A stretch of 14,678 bases of DNA from RGIG6353 sp964650465 (GCA_964650465.1 CAZYTA010000059.1:1-14678), one strand, 5' to 3'; shown: positions 8,037 to 14,557, counted from the stretch's first letter. Numbers and translations: made by a program. Notes: generated by a model not told the origin, from the sequence alone.

Positions 8037-8851
8037 CCCGATTTTTGTCCCATGCTGTGCCTGACGGCAGCTTCAAAAAAACTCTGCCAGTAATCGGGGT
8101 CATCGCTTTCCTGCGTACCGCCATAATTACCGTCAAGTATCTTTGACATATTATCGGGATTTATCATCCATTCAAAATTCGGTCTCCAGCCGTTCTTACC
8201 GTTTCTCAAAAACTGCGAGCGCTGTGCATATGTAAATCCGGTTTCAATTCTATCTATCGGATAGTGCTCAAGAAGAAACAATATCCTGTCGGCTGTTGTG
8301 CTGTTTATTCTTACTACAGGTGTATATGCCCTGCACACAGAATTGAAAAGCTCAATTACCTGTGTAATTTCGGGTGCATATACACTTTCTTTTTTATTTT
8401 CTTTATTTATTTTTTTATTATTTATATCTTGATGGTATTCCTGTGCCACACCTTTTTCCACACCTGAGTGTTCATCCTGTGCCACACCTGAGTATACATC
8501 CTGTACCACACCTGCACGGTCACTGCACACCACACCTGCACTGTTGTACCACAGGTCTGTGACGGCGTTGATACCCAACTGCTTTGGTGTGGTTCGGGTA
8601 TCCTCCTTATATACCGTCAGTACCTTTCCCGCAGTAAGCTTTCTGATGCATTTGGCAACAAAATCTCTGCTCACTCCCGTAGCATTGGCTATAAACTGAA
8701 TAGACAGCTCGGAGCACTGACGGTTGTAGCCGTATGTATATCTTATTACGGCAAGTATTATTTTTAATTCGGTTACTGTAAAATTCGATGAATATATTGC
8801 CTCCAACAATTGATTTGGGACAGCCGTAAATCCTTTTTTTGGTTCTGTCAT
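8033..8851 (-). CDS. Phage replication protein O-like DNA-binding protein
   Basis: The 272-aa product begins with a winged-helix domain of the phage replication protein O type (1-95: F-T-A-V-P-N-Q-L-L-E-A-I, then TYGYNR, then a helix-turn-helix GVSRDFVAKCIRKL). In phages this domain binds origin repeats and brings in the helicase. A low-complexity linker follows: 8-residue units at 105-112, 113-120 and 121-128 with degenerate copies to 141, then an Asn/Lys run. The C-terminal part has NGWRPNFEWMINPDN (220-234), a W-x-P-x-F-x-W motif common in DnaD/replisome-organizer C-termini. The start ATG (8851) has AAAGGAAA just upstream. The stop overlaps that of the convergent GH95-like gene by 4 bp. 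There are no phage or plasmid neighbours, so it is an orphan: a domesticated or remnant replication gene. Confidence 0.85.
   Translation of the reverse strand: MTEPKKGFTAVPNQLLEAIYSSNFTVTELKIILAVIRYTYGYNRQCSELSIQFIANATGVSRDFVAKCIRKLTAGKVLTVYKEDTRTTPKQLGINAVTDLWYNSAGVVCSDRAGVVQDVYSGVAQDEHSGVEKGVAQEYHQDINNKKINKENKKESVYAPEITQVIELFNSVCRAYTPVVRINSTTADRILFLLEHYPIDRIETGFTYAQRSQFLRNGKNGWRPNFEWMINPDNMSKILDGNYGGTQESDDPDYWQSFFEAAVRHSMGQKSG
8447..8550. repeat. 24-bp tandem repeats coding an 8-residue linker
   Basis: CACACCTG begins at 8459, 8483, 8507 and 8531 on the plus strand, exactly 24 bp apart. Shorter partial copies (CACACC at 8447, CACAGG at 8550) flank the array. Read on the minus strand the units give AGVVCSDR, AGVVQDVY, SGVAQDEH and a degenerate SGVEK/GVAQEYHQ. 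The period is a multiple of three, so copy-number changes would keep the frame. Confidence 0.85.
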
Positions 8852-8869
8852 TGTATTTCCTTTCGTTTA

Positions 8870-8878
8870 ATTATATCA
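8870..8878 (-). promoter_or_regulatory. Candidate extended -10 for the replication-like gene
   Basis: On the minus strand TGATATAAT fits TGn-TATAAT perfectly, but the predicted transcript would begin only about 12 bases before the ATG. No good -35 is present. It competes with the upstream candidate at 8894-8922. Confidence 0.3.
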
Positions 8879-8893
8879 GAGCTCTGTACTTAT

Positions 8894-8922
8894 ATTGTAT
8901 ACTGACATAGCATGACATACAA
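8894..8922 (-). promoter_or_regulatory. Candidate promoter for the replication-like gene
   Basis: On the minus strand TTGTAT (8922-8917), 17 bases and TACAAT (8899-8894) give a plausible sigma-A promoter with a leader of about 36 nt. Its spacer and -35 are covered by the TGACAT repeats, so a protein bound there should control it. A perfect 10-bp palindrome CAGAGCTCTG (8877-8886) lies at the predicted start of transcription. Confidence 0.4.
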
Positions 8923-8928
8923 TGACAT
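8903..8928. repeat. Three TGACAT repeats at 10-bp spacing
   Basis: TGACAT occurs at 8903, 8913 and 8923, one helical turn apart, so all copies face the same side of the DNA. They lie between the divergent promoters of the replication-like gene and the marR operon, overlapping the former. They resemble small iterons or a cooperative operator. Confidence 0.7.
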
Positions 8929-8944
8929 CTTTTAGAAAAAACTA

Positions 8945-8973
8945 TTGACACGCAAGGAATTTAGTAATATAAT
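8945..8973 (+). promoter_or_regulatory. Consensus sigma-A promoter of the marR-ABC operon
   Basis: TTGACA (8945-8950), 17 bases, TATAAT (8968-8973): both hexamers and the spacing match the consensus exactly. Unregulated, this would be a strong promoter, which fits control by the repressor site directly after it. Confidence 0.9.
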
Positions 8974-8974
8974 A

Positions 8975-8990
8975 TGTTAGAAATCTAACA
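8975..8990. promoter_or_regulatory. Palindromic operator, probable MarR autoregulatory site
   Basis: TGTTAGAAATCTAACA has perfect 7-bp arms (TGTTAGA/TCTAACA) around AA. It covers the predicted transcription start of the consensus promoter. Its size and AT-rich TTAGA half-sites are typical of MarR-dimer operators, and the first gene downstream is a MarR protein. The assignment of repressor to site is inference. Confidence 0.8.
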
Positions 8991-8992
8991 AA

Positions 8993-9037
8993 ACGGCGAA
9001 CCGCCGTCAATTCTCCCTCGCAAAACGGAGAGATTGA
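8993..9037 (+). other. Two hairpins in the marR leader
   Basis: ACGGCG (8993-8998) pairs perfectly with CGCCGT (9002-9007) around AAC. TCAAT-TCTCC (9007-9016) then pairs with GGAGA-G-ATTGA (9027-9037), ten pairs with one bulged G. Neither is followed by a T-run long enough for a terminator. The second hairpin buries the upstream in-frame TTG at 9034, leaving the GAGGTGAT-preceded TTG at 9076 exposed. Confidence 0.5.
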
Positions 9038-9075
9038 TTTCAAAATTTTCTAAAATACAAAAAAGAGGTGATGAC

Positions 9076-9492
9076 TTGGATAATACGGCTCACGGGCATC
9101 TGATAAACATGATATCCAACAGGATAAAGCGTCTTGCAGATGAAAACCTTGTGAACGAAAACGTAACTGTTGAGCAGGTCAAGGTAATGTCAATGATACA
9201 CCGAAACGGAGGTACTGTTTCCCAAAAAGAAATAGAGCTTGCCTTCGGGGTGCGTCGGTCCACTGTTACCAGTGCAATGCAGATACTTGAAAAAAAGGGA
9301 TATATAGAGCGCATGCCAAACCCTGAGGATTCAAGGTCAAAGCTTGTTACTCTGACAAAGGAAGGACAGGAGAAAAACGAAAAGCTCATAAGCTTTATGG
9401 ATGTTATCGAGGGTAAACTGCTGAACGGTCTGAGTGACAGCGAGCAGGCGACATTGCAAGAGCTTCTTTTAAAGGTACTTAACAATTTTTAA
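9076..9492 (+). CDS. MarR-family transcriptional repressor
   Basis: Winged-helix regulator of 138 aa. Dimerisation helices lie at both ends, the recognition helix-turn-helix is SQKEIELAFGVRRSTVTSAM (about 49-68), and the beta-wing carries the family D-S-R motif (PEDSRSK, about 83-89). MarR proteins of this kind repress drug-efflux operons and release DNA on binding a ligand. I chose the TTG at 9076 because AGAGGTGAT precedes it at good spacing. The reading frame is open back to a TTG at 9034, but that codon has poor ribosome-site spacing and lies inside a predicted hairpin. Thirteen bases separate it from the first ABC gene, so it is the first gene of the operon and probably binds the palindrome at 8975-8990. 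Confidence 0.93.
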   Translation: MDNTAHGHLINMISNRIKRLADENLVNENVTVEQVKVMSMIHRNGGTVSQKEIELAFGVRRSTVTSAMQILEKKGYIERMPNPEDSRSKLVTLTKEGQEKNEKLISFMDVIEGKLLNGLSDSEQATLQELLLKVLNNF

Positions 9493-9505
9493 GAAAGGAA
9501 ACAAT

Positions 9506-11239
9506 ATGTATAAGAAGGTATTTTCTTATCTCGGCGAGTACAAAAAGTATGCAATACTTACACCGCTGGTTATGATTGGCGAGGTACTCATGGAGATACT
9601 TATTCCCTACGTTATGGCAGAGATGATAAACGAGGGAATCAAGGGCGACGGCGGTACAAGAACCACTGTTATTGCTGGAATTGCAATGATATGTATGGCT
9701 GTGGTCTCCCTTTGCTTCGGTGCGCTGGGCGGTATGACGGCGGCGCGTGCCGGTATGGGCTTCGGCAAAAATCTGAGAGGTGCGCTTTTCAACAAGGTTC
9801 AGGACTACTCCTTTGCCAATGTTGACAAATTCTCCACCGCCTCTCTTGTAACAAGGCTTACAACCGACGTTACAAATGTACAGAACACATTGATGATGCT
9901 CATACGTATGGCAATCCGTGCTCCCTTTATGCTGGTGGGCGCAACAATCATGGCGGTAAAGATAAGCCCCAGACTTTCAACGGTGTTTTTTGTGGCAATC
10001 CCCGTTCTGGCGCTGGTGCTTGTGTTTATTATGACAAATGCACACCCCAGATTTTCTAAAATGCTGAAAAAATACGATGCAATGAATGCATCTGTACAGG
10101 AAAATCTCATAGGAATCAGAGTTGTCAAGGCTTTTGTCCGCGAGAGACATGAAAAGGAAAAATTCCGCGTCTCCGCCGAGGATGTGAGAAGCTCACAGAT
10201 AATGGCTGAAAAACTCATTATCCTCAACGGTCCTGCAATGCAGATATCCATGTATGCCTGCATTGTGGCTATTCTCTGGTTCGGCGGCAACATGGTCATC
10301 AATCAGACAGGAATGGAAACGGGCGACCTTTCGGGCTTTATCAGCTACATAACACAGATACTGTCCTCTCTCATGGCACTGTCATTTATATTTATGAGTC
10401 TTGTTATTTCACGTGCCTCCATAGGCAGAATCGTGGAAATACTTGACGAGGACATCGACATTAAGGATAACCCCCACAGCACTTTGACTCTGAATGACGG
10501 TTCAATTGAGTTCAGAAACGTTGATTTCAGCTATTCAAAAAATCCCGACAATCTGACCCTGACAGACATTGACCTAAAAATCAATTCCGGTGAGACCATC
10601 GGTATTATCGGAGGTACAGGCTCTGCAAAATCTACGCTTGTACAGCTTATCCCCCGCCTTTACGATGTACTTGACGGCGAGCTTCTTGTAGGCGGTCACA
10701 ATGTAAAGGAGTATCAGCTCGATACATTGAGAAACGACGTTGCAATGGTATTGCAGAAGAATGTGCTTTTCTCGGGTACAATCCGTGACAATCTCAGATG
10801 GGGCAACGAAAATGCCACAGATGAGGAAATAGAAAACGCCTGCAAAAATGCGCAGGCACACGATTTCATTCTTTCCTTCCCCGACGGCTATGACACTGTC
10901 CTCGGTCAGGGCGGTGTAAACGTGTCGGGCGGACAGAAGCAGAGACTTTGTATTGCACGAGCACTTTTGAAGAATCCGAAGATTATCATTCTTGATGACT
11001 CCACAAGCGCAGTAGATACTGCTACAGACGCCAAAATCCGCGATGCCTTCAAAAGAGAGCTTGCGGACACTACAGCCATTATTATTGCACAGAGAATATC
11101 CTCTGTTCAGGATGCCGACCGCATCATTGTACTTGATGACGGCAAGGTAGTTGCCTTTGACACTCACGACAGGCTTATGGAAAGCTGTGATATTTACCGT
11201 GAGGTCTATGAATCACAATTGAAAGGAGCTGAAGAATAA
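9506..11239 (+). CDS. ABC exporter half-transporter, degenerate-site subunit
   Basis: A 577-aa half-transporter with a six-helix exporter membrane domain (about 1-310) fused to an ATPase domain. The ATPase motifs are altered in the way known for the first subunit of heterodimeric multidrug exporters such as BmrC/LmrC. Walker A is GGTGSAKST (369-377, Ala374 where Gly is usual), Walker B ends D497-D498 where the second residue should be the catalytic Glu, and the switch residue is Gln529 instead of His (AQRIS). The signature VSGGQ (473-477) is canonical and would complete the partner's active site. The start has AAAGGAAAC just upstream. The stop overlaps the next ATG as TAATG. The likely role is drug or peptide efflux with the 11239 gene; the substrate is unknown. 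Confidence 0.93.
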   Translation: MYKKVFSYLGEYKKYAILTPLVMIGEVLMEILIPYVMAEMINEGIKGDGGTRTTVIAGIAMICMAVVSLCFGALGGMTAARAGMGFGKNLRGALFNKVQDYSFANVDKFSTASLVTRLTTDVTNVQNTLMMLIRMAIRAPFMLVGATIMAVKISPRLSTVFFVAIPVLALVLVFIMTNAHPRFSKMLKKYDAMNASVQENLIGIRVVKAFVRERHEKEKFRVSAEDVRSSQIMAEKLIILNGPAMQISMYACIVAILWFGGNMVINQTGMETGDLSGFISYITQILSSLMALSFIFMSLVISRASIGRIVEILDEDIDIKDNPHSTLTLNDGSIEFRNVDFSYSKNPDNLTLTDIDLKINSGETIGIIGGTGSAKSTLVQLIPRLYDVLDGELLVGGHNVKEYQLDTLRNDVAMVLQKNVLFSGTIRDNLRWGNENATDEEIENACKNAQAHDFILSFPDGYDTVLGQGGVNVSGGQKQRLCIARALLKNPKIIILDDSTSAVDTATDAKIRDAFKRELADTTAIIIAQRISSVQDADRIIVLDDGKVVAFDTHDRLMESCDIYREVYESQLKGAEE

Positions 11240-13131
11240 TGCCGCCACCCAGAAGAATGGGGCCTCCTGCCAAGCCCAAAAATATAAAAGCAACCTTTGG
11301 CAGAATACTTAAATACCTTGTGGGACAGAACAAGCTCCTTTTGTTACTCGTGCTTATTCTTGTACTGGCAAGCTCTGCGGCGCAGGTCATCGGAGCATCA
11401 ATGCTCAAGCCAATAATCGATGACTACATTGAGCCTCTCATAGGCAATCCCGACTCCGAAAAGCTTGCGGATTTTGCCGCAATGCTCATACTTATGGGAT
11501 GCATTTACCTCTTTGGTGCACTCTCAACCTATGTTTATCAAAGAATAATGCTCTCTCTTTCCACCAAGGCTCTCTTGAATATACGTCTTGATTTGTTCAA
11601 CAAGATGGAAAGCCTGCCTCTCAAATACTTCGACACCCACACTCACGGCGAGGTAATGAGCCTTTATACCAACGATACGGACACAATACGCGAACTGCTG
11701 TCAAACAGTATTGTAAGTACAATTTCGTCTCTTATTACTGTTATTTCGGTATTCGTTATGATGCTTACCTACAGCTGGCAGCTGACGATTGTTGTTATCT
11801 GTATGCTTTGCCTTATGATGTTCATAACAAAGAAGATAGGCGGAAACAGCGCTAAATTCTTTATCAAACAGCAAAAAGACCTTGGCGCAGTAAACGGATA
11901 TATCGAAGAAATGATTGAGGGACAAAAGGTTGTCAAGGTATTCTGTCACGAGGACAATGCCAAGGATGAGTTTGCAAATCTCAACGGCGCACTTTGCCAC
12001 TCGGCAACAAATGCCCACACCTTTGCAAATATTCTCGGTCCTATAATGAACAATCTTTCTCATACTCTTTATGCAATTACCGCAATGGTGGGAAGCGTTT
12101 TGACTATTGCAGGTGCACTGTCTCTGGGAGCTGTAGTTTCATTCCTTCAGTTCACAAAGCAATTTTCAATGCCCGTTTCACAGATGTCACAGCAGATAAA
12201 CGCCATTCTCACCGCTCTTGCAGGCGCTGAAAGAATTTTCGCCGTTATTGACGAAAAGCCCGAGGTTGACGAGGGATATGTTACTCTTGTAAGGGTTAAA
12301 AACAACGGCAATGAATATGAAGAAACTGCAGACAAGTCGGGAATATGGGCTTGGAAGCATCCTCATTCTGCCGACAATACCGTAACATATGTACCGGTGG
12401 AGGGCAAGGTTGAATTTGACAATGTTGTATTCGGCTACGAGGAAAACAAGACCGTTCTCAACGGTATCACCCTCTGGGCAAATGCAGGTCAGAAGATTGC
12501 CTTTGTGGGCTCCACAGGTGCCGGAAAGACTACTATTACAAACCTTATCAACCGCTTTTACGATGTGCCGGACGGCAAGATAAGATATGACGGCATCAAC
12601 ATCAACAAGATAAAGAAGGATGACCTGAGACGCTCTATGTCCATGGTGCTTCAGGACACCCACCTGTTTACAGGTACTGTTCTTGACAACATTCGCTACG
12701 GCAGACTGGATGCAACCGATGAGGAATGTATCGAGGCGGCAAAGCTGGCAAATGCAGACAGCTTTATCCGTCATCTGCCCGAGGGCTACAACACCATGCT
12801 GGTAGCAGACGGCTCCAACCTTTCTCAGGGACAGCGTCAGCTTATAGCAATTGCCCGTGCCGCCGTTGCAGACCCGCCCGTACTGATTCTCGACGAGGCT
12901 ACCTCGTCAATCGATACCAGAACAGAATCCCTTGTGGAAAAGGGTATGGACTCTCTTATGGAGGGCAGAACCGTCTTTGTAATAGCTCACAGACTCTCCA
13001 CTGTCCGCAACTCCAACGCTATAATGGTGCTCGAAAAGGGCGAAATTATAGAACGTGGCAGCCACGATGAGCTCATAGCACAAAAGGGCAAATACTACCA
13101 GCTCTACACAGGCATGTTTGAGCTTAGTTAA
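11239..13131 (+). CDS. ABC exporter half-transporter, catalytic-site subunit
   Basis: A 630-aa partner of the upstream gene. After a Pro-rich N-terminus (PPPRRMGPPAKPKN) come six membrane helices (to about 330). A roughly 50-residue insertion (about 340-390, GYVTLVRVKNNGNEYEE onward) sits between membrane and ATPase domains, as in LmrD/BmrD-type subunits. Walker A is GSTGAGKTT (424-432), Walker B D552-E553 keeps the catalytic Glu, and His584 is the switch residue. The signature is LSQGQ (528-532), which differs from LSGGQ at the first Gly. Combined with the partner this gives one normal and one degenerate ATP site. AAAGGAG upstream lies inside the preceding gene's end. A hairpin terminator follows within 10 bases of the stop. 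Confidence 0.93.
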   Translation: MPPPRRMGPPAKPKNIKATFGRILKYLVGQNKLLLLLVLILVLASSAAQVIGASMLKPIIDDYIEPLIGNPDSEKLADFAAMLILMGCIYLFGALSTYVYQRIMLSLSTKALLNIRLDLFNKMESLPLKYFDTHTHGEVMSLYTNDTDTIRELLSNSIVSTISSLITVISVFVMMLTYSWQLTIVVICMLCLMMFITKKIGGNSAKFFIKQQKDLGAVNGYIEEMIEGQKVVKVFCHEDNAKDEFANLNGALCHSATNAHTFANILGPIMNNLSHTLYAITAMVGSVLTIAGALSLGAVVSFLQFTKQFSMPVSQMSQQINAILTALAGAERIFAVIDEKPEVDEGYVTLVRVKNNGNEYEETADKSGIWAWKHPHSADNTVTYVPVEGKVEFDNVVFGYEENKTVLNGITLWANAGQKIAFVGSTGAGKTTITNLINRFYDVPDGKIRYDGININKIKKDDLRRSMSMVLQDTHLFTGTVLDNIRYGRLDATDEECIEAAKLANADSFIRHLPEGYNTMLVADGSNLSQGQRQLIAIARAAVADPPVLILDEATSSIDTRTESLVEKGMDSLMEGRTVFVIAHRLSTVRNSNAIMVLEKGEIIERGSHDELIAQKGKYYQLYTGMFELS

Positions 13132-13139
13132 GTTTGTTT

Positions 13140-13176
13140 TTGAGGAGATGCTTTTTAGCAAAAAGCATCCCCTCAA
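13140..13176 (+). terminator. Hairpin terminator after the ABC operon
   Basis: The two arms (13140-13156 and 13160-13176) pair at 16 of 17 positions around AGC, with one A/C mismatch. Its inner 19 bases are the exact inverse of the hairpin core at 59-77. A T-run (13200-13207) comes only after a further 24 bases, so the hairpin may act as a terminator with that later tract or mainly as an mRNA 3' stabiliser. Confidence 0.6.
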
Positions 13177-13331
13177 TCTCTCTTGAAAAGCTTTTTGAAA
13201 ATTTTTTTATTTGCATTAAATCAAGAATAAAGAATTGATGGCAAGTTGCTGATGCAAATTCACATCGATTAGTCTCTGTCTATGTGAGTACTGGTAAACA
13301 AAAATATGTTATAAACGAGAGGAATTTCACT

Positions 13332-14006
13332 ATGAGCAAGAAGATACCCATAATGTCATCGGTTTTTTTGTTTTCTGTTGCAATTACTTTAATCGATGCT
13401 TTTGTACATCCAAACTATTTTGTTAAGATACCGATTAAAATTCTGTTCTTTTTGGCTTTGCCGATGTTGTTCTTTGTGAAAAACAAGGAGGTATTTAAGG
13501 ATTTTAAGAAAATGTTCGTTTTGAAAAAGGACGGCATTCTGAAAGCCTTATTGCTGGGCGTTGGTGTATATGCGGTTATTGTGAGCGGTTTTTTTCTTGT
13601 GAGAAATGTAATTGATTTTTCCAATGTAACCTCCAGCTTAACCGAAGGCATGGGAATTACAGCCAAAAATTTCATCTATGTTTCGTTATACATTTCACTT
13701 ATGAATTCATTTCTTGAAGAATTTTTCTTCAGGGGATTTGGCTTTATAACTTTAAAAAAATACACTTCCCGAAGTGTTGCTTACTTATTCAGTTCTGCTT
13801 TGTTTGCGATATATCACATTGGCATGCTTGTGGGTATGTTTAATTTTTGGGCATTGATGCTATTACTTTTGGGTCTCATTATAGGGGGATGCATCTTCAA
13901 CTATCTCAACGAGTTAAACGATAACATCTACCCCTCTTGGTTTGTTCATATGTTTGCGAATTTTGCAATAAATACAGTTGGATTTGTTTTGTTTGGAGTA
14001 CTATGA
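13332..14006 (+). CDS. CPBP-family intramembrane metalloprotease (CAAX/Abi type)
   Basis: A 224-aa polytopic membrane protein with all three CPBP motifs: E129-E130-FFF-R134, F-A-I-Y-H162, and H206-MFA-N210. In this family they form a metal-dependent protease site inside the membrane; members cleave prenylated or peptide substrates, and some act in bacteriocin self-immunity. About six to seven hydrophobic segments are present. I chose ATG 13332 because AGAGG lies nine bases upstream (13318-13322); the frame is open back to a GTG at 13284, which lacks a good site. Codons are visibly more A/T-rich than in the ABC genes. It is separated from that operon by a terminator and 155 bp, so it is probably its own unit. 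Confidence 0.9.
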   Translation: MSKKIPIMSSVFLFSVAITLIDAFVHPNYFVKIPIKILFFLALPMLFFVKNKEVFKDFKKMFVLKKDGILKALLLGVGVYAVIVSGFFLVRNVIDFSNVTSSLTEGMGITAKNFIYVSLYISLMNSFLEEFFFRGFGFITLKKYTSRSVAYLFSSALFAIYHIGMLVGMFNFWALMLLLLGLIIGGCIFNYLNELNDNIYPSWFVHMFANFAINTVGFVLFGVL

Positions 14007-14015
14007 TGAATAAAA

Positions 14016-14049
14016 GGCGAGAATTGCCGGCGGCAGCTCGCCGTTTTTT
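14016..14049 (+). terminator. Rho-independent terminator of the CPBP gene
   Basis: GGCGAG (14016-14021) pairs with CTCGCC (14037-14042), with a second inner stem TGCC/GGCA, followed after one G by six T (14044-14049). It begins nine bases after the stop codon. Confidence 0.9.
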
Positions 14050-14050
14050 G

Positions 14051-14093
14051 TAAAACAGAATACCACCGGCAATGCCGGTGGTATTCTGTTTTA
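14051..14093. terminator. 43-bp perfect palindrome, bidirectional terminator
   Basis: Twenty-one-base arms (14051-14071 and 14073-14093) are perfectly complementary around a single A at 14072. The arms start TAAAAC and end GTTTTA, giving a T-run on either strand. It lies between two convergent genes and would end the minus-strand gene directly after its extended frame (14108). Confidence 0.85.
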
Positions 14094-14124
14094 AGATTAT
14101 TTTGCTTTTACATTTTTTCAAGCA

Positions 14125-14352
14125 TCATAAGACAGCCTTTGCGCACGCCTTCAAGAAATGCCTTTTTTCCAGACTTCTGTGGTATTGTCTTGACTCTTCA
14201 TCATTTGCCATAAGCTTGTCAATTTGTTCTTTACTTAATCCGCTTGTCAATTCCTTGATATTGACATTAAATGTCATTAATTGGTGCAATTCTTTACTTG
14301 TATATCCTTTTTCGTTGTATTCGTCCCACATTTCTTCAAGAATTTTTCCCAT
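14125..14352 (-). CDS. Small clostridial protein, apparent C-terminal frameshift
   Basis: As read, 75 aa starting MGKILEEMWDEYNEKGYT, preceded by a good site (AAGGAG at 14364-14359). The frame is open further upstream but that part lies in the leader. The product is acidic, helical and soluble, with KELTSGLSKEQIDKLMANDE. The last 12 residues (after EKRHFL) look unnatural. In the neighbouring frame the DNA encodes EKKAFLEGVRKGCLMMLEKM and stops at 14108, which resembles the F-x-x-G-x-x-x-G-x-x-x-M-L-E end of small clostridial proteins of the DUF6809 kind (recalled, not checked). One extra A in the A6 run at 14168-14163 would restore it. It could be a true mutation, a sequencing error or recoding. 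Its function is unknown, and it has no promoter of its own downstream of the leader terminator. Confidence 0.65.
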   Translation of the reverse strand: MGKILEEMWDEYNEKGYTSKELHQLMTFNVNIKELTSGLSKEQIDKLMANDEESRQYHRSLEKRHFLKACAKAVL

Positions 14353-14382
14353 ATTTTTCTCCTTATAAAGTTGTTGACAAAT

Positions 14383-14413
14383 AAAAAGTGTGTGCAACCG
14401 AAGCTACACACAC
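14383..14413 (-). terminator. Terminator-like hairpin in front of the small gene
   Basis: On the minus strand GUGUGUGUAGC (14413-14403) pairs with GUUGCACACAC (14398-14388), 11 pairs including two G-U wobbles, closed by the very stable c-UUCG-g loop. It is followed at once by UUUUU (14387-14383). It lies 31 bases before the start codon of the 14352 gene, so it would either end a small RNA or attenuate the gene. Confidence 0.75.
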
Positions 14414-14557
14414 CGAAAAATGCCGAACTTCGATTTGCTACCACACAAAACCCCTATTTCCACAAAAAACAGGACACGAGAATCCGACACTTTTACCTAA
14501 GTAAAAGTGCCCATTTTTTGCGGAAAAATATAAAATCAGTATATAGTTTTGTGTGGT
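14383..14557 (-). ncRNA. Structured small RNA or riboswitch-like leader, unrecognised
   Basis: Predicted RNA of about 175 nt. P1: ACCACACAAAAC at the 5' end (14557-14546) pairs perfectly with GUUUUGUGUGGU (14451-14440). P2: 14526-14514 pairs with 14469-14457 over 13 bp with one G-U. P3: CACUUUUAC (14509-14501) pairs with GUAAAAGUG (14496-14488) around UUAG. A weak AU hairpin (14544-14528) fills the junction between P1 and P2. The helices are nested and begin at the base where the promoter should start transcription. A UUCG-loop terminator ends the element. I matched it to no known riboswitch. It lacks the purine, TPP, T-box and cobalamin landmarks that I know, and the 3' end is outside P1, unlike 6S RNA. 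Confidence 0.6.

Noticed and set aside
8447..8550. CRISPR array
   Set aside because: The units abut without unique spacers, the period is 24 bp, and the array is in frame inside a protein-coding gene.
9034..9075. TTG at 9034 as the MarR start
   Set aside because: The GGAG lies too close (three bases) and the codon is within a hairpin. TTG at 9076 has AGAGGTGAT at proper spacing and gives the usual MarR length.
13307..13315. TGTTATAAA as extended -10 for the CPBP gene
   Set aside because: Transcription would start inside the ribosome binding site, leaving a non-functional leader. The real promoter is probably further upstream but I could not identify it.
14440..14557. Terminal inverted repeats of a small transposable element (ACCACACAAAAC ends)
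   Set aside because: No target-site duplication flanks the ends, and the promoter position and nested inner helices fit an RNA stem better.
14383..14557. 6S RNA
   Set aside because: In 6S the 5' and 3' ends pair with each other around a large central bubble. Here the outer helix closes about 57 nt before the 3' end and a separate terminator follows.
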